Shown one piece after another: positions 49,701 to 62,116 of a stretch of DNA of 64,000 nt (position 1 is the stretch's first letter; the number at the start of each line of letters is the position of its first letter). The notes beneath the pieces are model-generated. The model was not told the origin of the DNA. It searched no databases and saw nothing but the letters and a program-made list of their open reading frames with translations. A program made the position numbers and the translations under genes. This DNA is from Auanema rhodensis (lineage: Eukaryota; Nematoda; Chromadorea; Rhabditida; Rhabditidae). The stretch is taken from assembly GCA_964057225.1 (NCBI GenBank), contig OZ059900.1, positions 23,699,638 to 23,763,637 on the forward strand, written 5' to 3'.

Positions 49701-51180
49701 TGCTAATTTCCTTAATTTTCTAACCCCTGTTTTTTTGTCGTGAAAGTGGAATTAGACGTTGTACGAACAATTTTGAGCTAGGTTTCATTGACATTGCATG
49801 AGTTTGAACACATGAAATCGTAAGTCAAAACCTTGTTTGCAGCGAAATTTCCAAAAACTGGTTTTCCAGCATAATAAAATATTTCTCATGGGAAATACTG
49901 TGTTTTTGTATTTTTCTAGTGTTCAGCATGTAAAATGCTTCATTTTAGTATGTAACACGCTGAAATTCGTTGCATTTGACGACTCATATGAACAAAAATC
50001 GATTTAATCAATATTAGCCATAAGGGGCGTGCCCTCAGAATATGCTAATTTCCTTAATTTTCTAACCCCTGTTTTTTTGTCGTAAAAGTGGAATTAGACG
50101 TTGTAGGAACAATTTTGAGCTAGGTTTCATTGACATTGCATGAGTTTCAACACATGAAATCGTAAGTCAAAACCTTGTTTACAGCGAAATTTCCAAAAAC
50201 TGGTTTTCCAGCATAATAAAATATTTCTCATGGGAAATACTGTGTTTTTGTATTTTTCTAGTGTTCAGCATGTAAAATACTTCATTTTAGTATGTAACAC
50301 GCTGAAATTCGTTGCATTTGACGACTCATATGAACAAAAATCGATTTAATCAATATTAGCCATAAGGGGCGTGCCCTCAGAATATGCTAATTTCCTTAAT
50401 TTTCTAACCCCTGTTTTTTTGTCGTGAAAGTGGAACTAGACGTTGTACGAACAATTTTGAGCTAGGTTTCATTGACATTGCATGAGTTTGAACTCATGAA
50501 ATCGTAAGTCAAAACCTTGTTTACAGCGAAAATTCCAAAAACTGGTTTCCAGCATAATAAAATATTTCTCATGGGAAATACTGTGTTTTTGTATTTTTCT
50601 AGTGTTCAGCATGTAAAATGCTTCATTTTAGTATGTAACACGCTGAAATTCGTTGCATTTGACGACTCATATGAACAAAAATCGATTTAATCAATATTAG
50701 CCATAAGGGGCGTGCCCTCAGAATATGCTAATTTCCTTAATTTTCTAACCCCTGTTTTTTTGTCGTGAAAGTGGAACTAGACGTTGTACGAACAATTTTG
50801 AGCTAGGTTTCACTGACATTGCATGAGTTTGAACTCATGAAATCGTAAGTCAAAACCTTGTTTACAGCGAAAATTCCAAAAACTGGTTTCCAGCATAATA
50901 AAATATTTCTCATGGGAAATACTGTGTTTTTGTATTTTTCTAGTGTTCAGCATGTAAAATGCTTCATTTTAGTATGTAACACGCTGAAATTCGTTGCATT
51001 TGACGACTCATATGAACAAAAATCGATTTAATCAATATTAGCCATAAGTGGCGTGCCCTCAGAATATGCTAATTTCCTTAATTTTCTAACCCCTGTTTTT
51101 TTGTCGTGAAAGTGGAACTAGACGTTGTACGAACAATTTTGAGCTAGGTTTCATTAACATTGCATGAGTTTGAACTCATG
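46742..51180 (+). repeat. Mosaic block with 341-bp ctggtttcc units
   Basis: Units start at 46742 (gcctc, attctttgc, ggaattag), 47084 (tttgcagcg, gtcgtaaaag, gtttcaac), 47426, 47768, 48109, 48450, 48791, 49132 (T6 tract, gtaggaac), 49473, 49815, 50157, 50499 and 50840. The first three unit types recur 2731 bp later at 49473, 49815 and 50157. The four 341-bp units 47768-49131 are a local amplification of one type, in which the second and fourth carry cataagtggcg. Most boundaries in this block carry gaactcatg. Confidence 0.85.
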
Positions 51181-53232
51181 AAATCGTAAGTCAAAACCTT
51201 GTTTACAGCGAAAATTCCAAAAACTGGTTTTCCAGCATAATAAAATATTTCTCATGGGAAATACTGTGTTTTTGTATTTTTCTAGTGTTCAGCATGTAAA
51301 ATGCCTCATTTTAGTATGTAACACGCTGAAATTCGTTGCATTTGACGACTCATATGAACAAAAATCGATTTAATCAATATTAGCCATAAGGGGCGTGCCC
51401 TCAGAATATGCTAATTTCCTTAATTTTCTAACCCCTGTTTTTTTGTCGTGAAAGTGGAACTAGACGTTGTACAAACAATTTTGAGCTAGATTTCATTAAC
51501 ATTGCATGAGTTTGAACACATGAAATCGTAAGTCAAAACCTTGTTTACAGCGAAATTTCCAAAAACTGGTTTTCCAGCATAATAAAATATTTCTCATGGG
51601 AAATACTGTGTTTTTGTATTTTTCTAGTGTTCAGCATGTAAAATGCCTCATTTTAGTATGTAACACGCTGAAATTCGTTGCATTTGACGACTCATATGAA
51701 CAAAAATCGATTTAATCAATATTAGCCATAAGGGGCGTGCCCTCAGAATATGCTAATTTCCTTAATTTTCTAACCCCTGTTTTTTTGTCGTGAAAGTGGA
51801 ATTAGACGTTGTACGAACAATTTTGAGCTAGGTTTCATTGACATTGCATGAGTTTGAACACATGAAATCGTAAGTCAAAACCTTGTTTGCAGCGAAATTT
51901 CCAAAAACTGGTTTTCCAGCATAATAAAATATTTCTCATGGGAAATACTGTGTTTTTGTATTTTTCTAGTGTTCAGCATGTAAAATGCTTCATTTTAGTA
52001 TGTAACACGCTGAAATTCGTTGCATTTGACGACTCATATGAACAAAAATCGATTTAATCAATATTAGCCATAAGGGGCGTGCCCTCAGAATATGCTAATT
52101 TCCTTAATTTTCTAACCCCTGTTTTTTTGTCGTGAAAGTGGAACTAGACGTTGTACAAACAATTTTGAGCTAGATTTCATTAACATTGCATGAGTTTGAA
52201 CACATGAAATCGTAAGTCAAAACCTTGTTTACAGCGAAAATTCCAAAAACTGGTTTTCCAGCATAATAAAATATTTCTCATGGGAAATACTGTGTTTTTG
52301 TATTTTTCTAGTGTTCAGCATGTAAAATGCCTCATTTTAGTATGTAACACGCTGAAATTCGTTGCATTTGACGACTCATATGAACAAAAATCGATTTAAT
52401 CAATATTAGCCATAAGGGGCGTGCCCTCAGAATATGCTAATTTCCTTAATTTTCTAACCCCTGTTTTTTTGTCGTGAAAGTGGAACTAGACGTTGTACAA
52501 ACAATTTTGAGCTAGATTTCATTAACATTGCATGAGTTTGAACACATGAAATCGTAAGTCAAAACCTTGTTTACAGCGAAATTTCCAAAAACTGGTTTTC
52601 CAGCATAATAAAATATTTCTCATGGGAAATACTGTGTTTTTGTATTTTTCTAGTGTTCAGCATGTAAAATGCCTCATTTTAGTATGTAACACGCTGAAAT
52701 TCGTTGCATTTGACGACTCATATGAACAAAAATCGATTTAATCAATATTAGCCATAAGGGGCGTGCCCTCAGAATATGCTAATTTCCTTAATTTTCTAAC
52801 CCCTGTTTTTTTGTCGTGAAAGTGGAATTAGACGTTGTACGAACAATTTTGAGCTAGGTTTCATTGACATTGCATGAGTTTGAACACATGAAATCGTAAG
52901 TCAAAACCTTGTTTGCAGCGAAATTTCCAAAAACTGGTTTTCCAGCATAATAAAATATTTCTCATGGGAAATACTGTGTTTTTGTATTTTTCTAGTGTTC
53001 AGCATGTAAAATGCTTCATTTTAGTATGTAACACGCTGAAATTCGTTGCATTTGACGACTCATATGAACAAAAATCGATTTAATCAATATTAGCCATAAG
53101 GGGCGTGCCCTCAGAATATGCTAATTTCCTTAATTTTCTAACCCCTGTTTTTTTGTCGTGAAAGTGGAACTAGACGTTGTACAAACAATTTTGAGCTAGA
53201 TTTCATTAACATTGCATGAGTTTGAACACATG
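51181..53232 (+). repeat. 1026-bp trimer, two apparently identical copies
   Basis: Copies are 51181-52206 and 52207-53232. The unit order is (a) gaaaattcc, gcctc, gtacaaac, agatttcattaac; (b) gcctc, ggaattag; (c) tttgcagcg, gtacaaac, agatttcattaac. I see no difference between the copies. Units of types b and c also occur in the tetramer at 55283-59383. Confidence 0.88.
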
Positions 53233-55282
53233 AAATCGTAAGTCAAAACCTTGTTTACAGCGAAATTTCCAAAAACTGGTTTTCCAGCATAATAAAATAT
53301 TTCTCATGGGAAATACTGTGTTTTTGTATTTTTCTAGTGTTCAGCATGTAAAATGCCTCATTTTAGTATGTAACACGCTGAAATTCGTTGCATTTGACGA
53401 CTCATATGAACAAAAATCGATTTAATCAATATTAGCCATAAGGGGCGTGCCCTCAGAATATGCTAATTTCCTTAATTTTCTAACCCCTGTTTTTTTGTCG
53501 TGAAAGTGGAATTAGACGTTGTACGAACAATTTTGAGCTAGGTTTCATTGACATTGCATGAGTTTGAACACATGAAATCGTAAGTCAAAACCTTGTTTGC
53601 AGCGAAATTTCCAAAAACTGGTTTTCCAGCATAATAAAATATTTCTCATGGGAAATACTGTGTTTTTGTATTTTTCTAGTGTTCAGCATGTAAAATGCTT
53701 CATTTTAGTATGTAACACGCTGAAATTCGTTGCATTTGACGACTCATATGAACAAAAATCGATTTAATCAATATTAGCCATAAGGGGCGTGCCCTCAGAA
53801 TATGCTAATTTCCTTAATTTTCTAACCCCTGTTTTTTTGTCGTAAAAGTGGAATTAGACGTTGTAGGAACAATTTTGAGCTAGGTTTCATTGACATTGCA
53901 TGAGTTTCAACACATGAAATCGTAAGTCAAAACCTTGTTTACAGCGAAATTTCCAAAAACTGGTTTTCCAGCATAATAAAATATTTCTCATGGGAAATAC
54001 TGTGTTTTTGTATTTTTCTAGTGTTCAGCATGTAAAATACTTCATTTTAGTATGTAACACGCTGAAATTCGTTGCATTTGACGACTCATATGAACAAAAA
54101 TCGATTTAATCAATATTAGCCATAAGGGGCGTGCCCTCAGAATATGCTAATTTCCTTAATTTTCTAACCCCTGTTTTTTTGTCGTGAAAGTGGAACTAGA
54201 CGTTGTACGAACAATTTTGAGCTAGGTTTCATTGACATTGCATGAGTTTGAACTCATGAAATCGTAAGTCAAAACCTTGTTTACAGCGAAAATTCCAAAA
54301 ACTGGTTTCCAGCATAATAAAATATTTCTCATGGGAAATACTGTGTTTTTGTATTTTTCTAGTGTTCAGCATGTAAAATGCTTCATTTTAGTATGTAACA
54401 CGCTGAAATTCGTTGCATTTGACGACTCATATGAACAAAAATCGATTTAATCAATATTAGCCATAAGGGGCGTGCCCTCAGAATATGCTAATTTCCTTAA
54501 TTTTCTAACCCCTGTTTTTTTGTCGTGAAAGTGGAACTAGACGTTGTACGAACAATTTTGAGCTAGGTTTCATTGACATTGCATGAGTTTGAACTCATGA
54601 AATCGTAAGTCAAAACCTTGTTTACAGCGAAAATTCCAAAAACTGGTTTCCAGCATAATAAAATATTTCTCATGGGAAATACTGTGTTTTTGTATTTTTC
54701 TAGTGTTCAGCATGTAAAATGCTTCATTTTAGTATGTAACACGCTGAAATTCGTTGCATTTGACGACTCATATGAACAAAAATCGATTTAATCAATATTA
54801 GCCATAAGTGGCGTGCCCTCAGAATATGCTAATTTCCTTAATTTTCTAACCCCTGTTTTTTTGTCGTGAAAGTGGAACTAGACGTTGTACGAACAATTTT
54901 GAGCTAGGTTTCATTAACATTGCATGAGTTTGAACTCATGAAATCGTAAGTCAAAACCTTGTTTACAGCGAAAATTCCAAAAACTGGTTTTCCAGCATAA
55001 TAAAATATTTCTCATGGGAAATACTGTGTTTTTGTATTTTTCTAGTGTTCAGCATGTAAAATGCCTCATTTTAGTATGTAACACGCTGAAATTCGTTGCA
55101 TTTGACGACTCATATGAACAAAAATCGATTTAATCAATATTAGCCATAAGGGGCGTGCCCTCAGAATATGCTAATTTCCTTAATTTTCTAACCCCTGTTT
55201 TTTTGTCGTGAAAGTGGAACTAGACGTTGTACGAACAATTTTGAGCTAGGTTTCATTGACATTGCATGAGTTTGAACTCATG
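53233..55282 (+). repeat. Third occurrence of the 46.7/49.5 kb unit order
   Basis: Units start at 53233 (gcctc, ggaattag), 53575 (tttgcagcg, gtcgtaaaag, gtaggaac, gtttcaac), 53917 (aaaatactt), 54259 and 54600 (341 bp, the second with cataagtggcg and cattaacatt) and 54941 (gaaaattcc, gcctc). The order repeats 49473-51522 after a spacing of 3760 bp. Confidence 0.85.
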
Positions 55283-58200
55283 AAATCGTAAGTCAAAACC
55301 TTGTTTACAGCGAAAATTCCAAAAACTGGTTTCCAGCATAATAAAATATTTCTCATGGGAAATACTGTGTTTTTGTATTTTTCTAGTGTTCAGCATGTAA
55401 AATGCTTCATTTTAGTATGTAACACGCTGAAATTCGTTGCATTTGACGACTCATATGAACAAAAATCGATTTAATCAATATTAGCCATAAGGGGCGTGCC
55501 CTCAGAATATGCTAATTTCCTTAATTTTCTAACCCCTGTTTTTTTGTCGTGAAAGTGGAACTAGACGTTGTACGAACAATTTTGAGCTAGGTTTCATTGA
55601 CATTGCATGAGTTTGAACACATGAAATCGTAAGTCAAAACCTTGTTTACAGCGAAATTTCCAAAAACTGGTTTTCCAGCATAATAAAATATTTCTCATGG
55701 GAAATACTGTGTTTTTGTATTTTTCTAGTGTTCAGCATGTAAAATGCCTCATTTTAGTATGTAACACGCTGAAATTCGTTGCATTTGACGACTCATATGA
55801 ACAAAAATCGATTTAATCAATATTAGCCATAAGGGGCGTGCCCTCAGAATATGCTAATTTCCTTAATTTTCTAACCCCTGTTTTTTTGTCGTGAAAGTGG
55901 AACTAGACGTTGTACAAACAATTTTGAGCTAGATTTCATTAACATTGCATGAGTTTGAACACATGAAATCGTAAGTCAAAACCTTGTTTACAGCGAAATT
56001 TCCAAAAACTGGTTTTCCAGCATAATAAAATATTTCTCATGGGAAATACTGTGTTTTTGTATTTTTCTAGTGTTCAGCATGTAAAATGCCTCATTTTAGT
56101 ATGTAACACGCTGAAATTCGTTGCATTTGACGACTCATATGAACAAAAATCGATTTAATCAATATTAGCCATAAGGGGCGTGCCCTCAGAATATGCTAAT
56201 TTCCTTAATTTTCTAACCCCTGTTTTTTTGTCGTGAAAGTGGAATTAGACGTTGTACGAACAATTTTGAGCTAGGTTTCATTGACATTGCATGAGTTTGA
56301 ACACATGAAATCGTAAGTCAAAACCTTGTTTGCAGCGAAATTTCCAAAAACTGGTTTTCCAGCATAATAAAATATTTCTCATGGGAAATACTGTGTTTTT
56401 GTATTTTTCTAGTGTTCAGCATGTAAAATGCTTCATTTTAGTATGTAACACGCTGAAATTCGTTGCATTTGACGACTCATATGAACAAAAATCGATTTAA
56501 TCAATATTAGCCATAAGGGGCGTGCCCTCAGAATATGCTAATTTCCTTAATTTTCTAACCCCTGTTTTTTTGTCGTGAAAGTGGAACTAGACGTTGTACG
56601 AACAATTTTGAGCTAGGTTTCATTGACATTGCATGAGTTTGAACTCATGAAATCGTAAGTCAAAACCTTGTTTACAGCGAAAATTCCAAAAACTGGTTTC
56701 CAGCATAATAAAATATTTCTCATGGGAAATACTGTGTTTTTGTATTTTTCTAGTGTTCAGCATGTAAAATGCTTCATTTTAGTATGTAACACGCTGAAAT
56801 TCGTTGCATTTGACGACTCATATGAACAAAAATCGATTTAATCAATATTAGCCATAAGTGGCGTGCCCTCAGAATATGCTAATTTCCTTAATTTTCTAAC
56901 CCCTGTTTTTTTGTCGTGAAAGTGGAACTAGACGTTGTACGAACAATTTTGAGCTAGGTTTCATTAACATTGCATGAGTTTGAACTCATGAAATCGTAAG
57001 TCAAAACCTTGTTTACAGCGAAAATTCCAAAAACTGGTTTTCCAGCATAATAAAATATTTCTCATGGGAAATACTGTGTTTTTGTATTTTTCTAGTGTTC
57101 AGCATGTAAAATGCCTCATTTTAGTATGTAACACGCTGAAATTCGTTGCATTTGACGACTCATATGAACAAAAATCGATTTAATCAATATTAGCCATAAG
57201 GGGCGTGCCCTCAGAATATGCTAATTTCCTTAATTTTCTAACCCCTGTTTTTTTGTCGTGAAAGTGGAACTAGACGTTGTACAAACAATTTTGAGCTAGA
57301 TTTCATTAACATTGCATGAGTTTGAACACATGAAATCGTAAGTCAAAACCTTGTTTACAGCGAAATTTCCAAAAACTGGTTTTCCAGCATAATAAAATAT
57401 TTCTCATGGGAAATACTGTGTTTTTGTATTTTTCTAGTGTTCAGCATGTAAAATGCCTCATTTTAGTATGTAACACGCTGAAATTCGTTGCATTTGACGA
57501 CTCATATGAACAAAAATCGATTTAATCAATATTAGCCATAAGGGGCGTGCCCTCAGAATATGCTAATTTCCTTAATTTTCTAACCCCTGTTTTTTTGTCG
57601 TGAAAGTGGAATTAGACGTTGTACGAACAATTTTGAGCTAGGTTTCATTGACATTGCATGAGTTTGAACACATGAAATCGTAAGTCAAAACCTTGTTTGC
57701 AGCGAAATTTCCAAAAACTGGTTTTCCAGCATAATAAAATATTTCTCATGGGAAATACTGTGTTTTTGTATTTTTCTAGTGTTCAGCATGTAAAATGCTT
57801 CATTTTAGTATGTAACACGCTGAAATTCGTTGCATTTGACGACTCATATGAACAAAAATCGATTTAATCAATATTAGCCATAAGGGGCGTGCCCTCAGAA
57901 TATGCTAATTTCCTTAATTTTCTAACCCCTGTTTTTTTGTCGTGAAAGTGGAACTAGACGTTGTACGAACAATTTTGAGCTAGGTTTCATTGACATTGCA
58001 TGAGTTTGAACTCATGAAATCGTAAGTCAAAACCTTGTTTACAGCGAAAATTCCAAAAACTGGTTTCCAGCATAATAAAATTTTTCTCATGGGAAATACT
58101 GTGTTTTTGTATTTTTCTAGTGTTCAGCATGTAAAATGCTTCATTTTAGTATGTAACACGCTGAAATTCGTTGCATTTGACGACTCATATGAACAAAAAT

Positions 58201-59383
58201 CGATTTAATCAATATTAGCCATAAGTGGCGTGCCCTCAGAATATGCTAATTTCCTTAATTTTCTAACCCCTGTTTTTTTGTCGTGAAAGTGGAACTAGAC
58301 GTTGTACGAACAATTTTGAGCTAGGTTTCATTAACATTGCATGAGTTTGAACTCATGAAATCGTAAGTCAAAACCTTGTTTACAGCGAAAATTCCAAAAA
58401 CTGGTTTTCCAGCATAATAAAATATTTCTCATGGGAAATACTGTGTTTTTGTATTTTTCTAGTGTTCAGCATGTAAAATGCCTCATTTTAGTATGTAACA
58501 CGCTGAAATTCGTTGCATTTGACGACTCATATGAACAAAAATCGATTTAATCAATATTAGCCATAAGGGGCGTGCCCTCAGAATATGCTAATTTCCTTAA
58601 TTTTCTAACCCCTGTTTTTTTGTCGTGAAAGTGGAACTAGACGTTGTACAAACAATTTTGAGCTAGATTTCATTAACATTGCATGAGTTTGAACACATGA
58701 AATCGTAAGTCAAAACCTTGTTTACAGCGAAATTTCCAAAAACTGGTTTTCCAGCATAATAAAATATTTCTCATGGGAAATACTGTGTTTTTGTATTTTT
58801 CTAGTGTTCAGCATGTAAAATGCCTCATTTTAGTATGTAACACGCTGAAATTCGTTGCATTTGACGACTCATATGAACAAAAATCGATTTAATCAATATT
58901 AGCCATAAGGGGCGTGCCCTCAGAATATGCTAATTTCCTTAATTTTCTAACCCCTGTTTTTTTGTCGTGAAAGTGGAATTAGACGTTGTACGAACAATTT
59001 TGAGCTAGGTTTCATTGACATTGCATGAGTTTGAACACATGAAATCGTAAGTCAAAACCTTGTTTGCAGCGAAATTTCCAAAAACTGGTTTTCCAGCATA
59101 ATAAAATATTTCTCATGGGAAATACTGTGTTTTTGTATTTTTCTAGTGTTCAGCATGTAAAATGCTTCATTTTAGTATGTAACACGCTGAAATTCGTTGC
59201 ATTTGACGACTCATATGAACAAAAATCGATTTAATCAATATTAGCCATAAGGGGCGTGCCCTCAGAATATGCTAATTTCCTTAATTTTCTAACCCCTGTT
59301 TTTTTGTCGTGAAAGTGGAACTAGACGTTGTACGAACAATTTTGAGCTAGGTTTCATTGACATTGCATGAGTTTGAACACATG
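55283..59383 (+). repeat. 1367-bp tetramer, three copies
   Basis: Copies start at 55283, 56650 and 58017, each 1367 bp (one 341-bp unit and three 342-bp units). The unit order is (a) ctggtttcc loop variant, usually with cataagtggcg and cattaacatt; (b) gcctc, gtacaaac, agatttcattaac; (c) gcctc, ggaattag; (d) tttgcagcg. Copies 2 and 3 are very similar; copy 3 has aaaatttttctc in its first unit, and its last unit ends in gaacacatg instead of gaactcatg. Copy 1 lacks the cataagtggcg and cattaacatt changes. Confidence 0.9.
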
Positions 59384-59725
59384 AAATCGTAAGTCAAAAC
59401 CTTGTTTACAGCGAAATTTCCAAAAACTGGTTTTCCAGCATAATAAAATATTTCTCATGGGAAATACTGTGTTTTTGTATTTTTCTAGTGTTCAGCATGT
59501 AAAATGCTTCATTTTAGTATGTAACACGCTGAAATTCGTTGCATTTGACGACTCATATGAACAAAAATCGATTTAATCAATATTAGCCATAAGGGGCGTG
59601 CCCTCAGAATATGCTAATTTCCTTAATTTTCTAACCCCTGTTTTTTTGTCGTGAAAGTGGAACTAGACGTTTTACAAACAATTTTGAGCTAGGTTTCATT
59701 GACATTGCATGAGTTTGAACACATG
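59384..59725 (+). repeat. Single unit between two HOR families
   Basis: This unit is nearly unmodified apart from gacgttttacaaac. It separates the 1367-bp tetramer block from the 2391-bp 7-unit HOR. Confidence 0.85.
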
Positions 59726-62116
59726 AAATCGTAAGTCAAAACCTTGTTTACAGCGAAATTTCCAAAAACTGGTTTTCCAGCATAATAAAATATTTCTCAT
59801 TTGAAATACTGTGTTTTTGTATTTTTCTAGTGTTCAACATGTAAAATGCTTCATTTTAGTATGTAACACGCTGAAATTCGTTGCATTTGACGACTCATAT
59901 GAACAAAAATCGATTTAATCAAAATTAGCCATAAGGGGCGTGCCCTCAGAATATGCTAATTTCCTTAATTTTCTAACCCCTGTTTTTTGTCGTGAAAGTG
60001 GAACTAGACGTTGTAGGAACAATTTTGAGCTAGGTTTCATTGACATTGCATGAGTTTGAACACATGAAATCGTAAGTCAAAACCTTGTTTACAGCGAAAT
60101 TTCCAAAAACTGGTTTTCCAGCATAATAAAATATTTCTCATGGGAAAAACTGTGTTTTCGTATTTTTCTAGTGTTCAGCATGTAAAATGCTTCATTTTAG
60201 TATGTAACACGCTGAAATTCGTTGCATTTGACGACTCATATGAACAAAAATCGATTTAATCAATATTAGCCATAAGGGGCGTGCCCTCAGAATATGCTAA
60301 TTTCCTTAATTTTCTAACCCCTGTTTTTTGTCGTGAAAGTGGAACTAGACGTTGTAGGAACAATTTTGAGCTAGGTTTCATTGACATTGCATGAGTTTGA
60401 ACACATGAAATCGTAAGTCAAAACCTTGTTTACAGCGAAATTTCCAAAAACTGGTTTTCCAGCATAATAAAATATTTCTCATGGGAAATACTGTGTTTTT
60501 GTATTTTTCTAGTGTTCAGCATGTAAAATACTTCATTTGAGTATGTAACACGCTGAAATTCGTTGCATTTGACGACTCATATGAACAAAAATCGATTTAA
60601 TCAATATTAGCCATAAGGGGCGTGCCCTCAGAATATGCTAATTTCCTAAATTTTCTAACCCCTGTTTTTTTGTCGTGAAAGTGGAACTAGACGTTGTAAG
60701 AACAATTTTGAGCTAGGTTTCATTGACATTGCATGAGTTTGAACACATGAAATCGTAAGTCAAACCTTGTTTACAGCGAAATTTCCAAAAACTGGTTTTC
60801 CAGCATAATAAAATATTTCTCATGGGAAATACTGTGTTTTTGTATTTTTCTAGTGTTCAGCATGTGAAATGCTTCATTTTAGTATGTAACACGCTGAAAT
60901 TCGTTGCATTTGACTACTCATATGAACAAAAATCGATTTAATCAATATTAGCCATAAGGGGCGTGCCCTCAGAATATGCTAATTTCCTTAATTTTCTAAC
61001 CCCTGTTTTTTTGTCGTGAAAGTGGAACTAGACGTTGCACAAACAATTTTGAGCTAGGTTTCATTGACATTGCATGAGTTTGAACACATGAAATCGTAAG
61101 TCAAAACCTCGTTTACAGCGAAAATTCCAAAAACTGGTTTTCCAGCATAATAAAATATTTCTCATGAGAAATACTGTGTTTTTGTATTTTTCTAGTGTTC
61201 AGCATGTAAAATGCTTCATTTTAGTATGTAACACGCTGAAATTCGTTGCATTTGACGACTCATATGAACAAAAATCGTTTAAATCAATATTAGCCATAAG
61301 GGGCGTGCCCTCAGAATATGCTAATTTCCTTAATTTTCTAACCCCTGTTTTTTTGTCGTGAAAGTGGAACTAGACGTTGTACAAACAATTTTGAGCTAGG
61401 TTTCATTGACATTGCATGAGTTTGAACACATGAAATCGTAAGTCAAATCCTTGTTTACAGCGAAATTTCCAAAAACTGGTTTTCCAGCATAATAAAATAT
61501 TTCTCATGAGAAATACTGTGTTTTTGTATTTTTCTAGTGTTCAGCATGTAAAATGCTTCATTTTAGTATGTAACACGCTGAAATTCGTTGCATTTGACGA
61601 CTCATATGAACAAAAATCGTTTAAATCAATATTAGCCATAAGGGGCGTGCCCTCAGAATATGCTAATTTCCTTAATTTTCTAACCCCTGTTTTTTTGTCG
61701 TGAAAGTGGAACTAGACGTTGTACAAACAATTTTGAGCTAGGTTTCATTGACATTGCATGAGTTTGAACACATGAAATCGTAAGTCAAATCCTTGTTTAC
61801 AGCGAAATTTCCAAAAACTGGTTTTCCAGCATAATAAAATATTTCTCATGGGAAATACTGTGTTTTTGTATTTTTCTAGTGTTCAGCATGTGAAATGCTT
61901 CATTTTAGTATGTAACACGCTGAAATTCGTTGCATTTGACGACTCATATGAACAAAAATCGTTTAAATCAATATTAGCCATAAGGGGCGTGCCCTCAGAA
62001 TATGCTAATTTCCTTAATTTTCTAACCCCTGTTTTTTTGTCGTGAAAGTGGAACTAGACGTTGTACAAACAATTTTGAGCTAGGTTTCATTGACATTGCA
62101 TGAGTTTGAACACATG
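59726..62116 (+). repeat. 7-unit HOR, complete copy (2391 bp)
   Basis: Units start at 59726 (catttgaaat, caaaattagcc, T6; 341 bp), 60067 (ggaaaaac, gttttcgta, T6; 341 bp), 60408 (aaaatactt, catttgag, cctaaa, gtaagaac), 60750 (gtcaaacc, catgtgaaat, gactactc; 341 bp), 61091 (acctcg, gaaaattcc, catgagaa), 61433 (caaatcc, catgagaa) and 61775 (caaatcc, catgtgaaat). The last three carry tcgtttaaatc, which destroys the AATCGATT palindrome and an in-frame TAA. This opens 65-codon frames that are not real genes. Confidence 0.9.

Noticed and set aside
61164-61361. 65-codon open frame (also 61506-61703, 61848-62045 and 63555-63752)
   Set aside because: It is the ordinary satellite frame of about 39 codons, extended because tcgtttaaatc removes a TAA stop. 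It is copied with the monomer, so recurrence is not evidence of coding.
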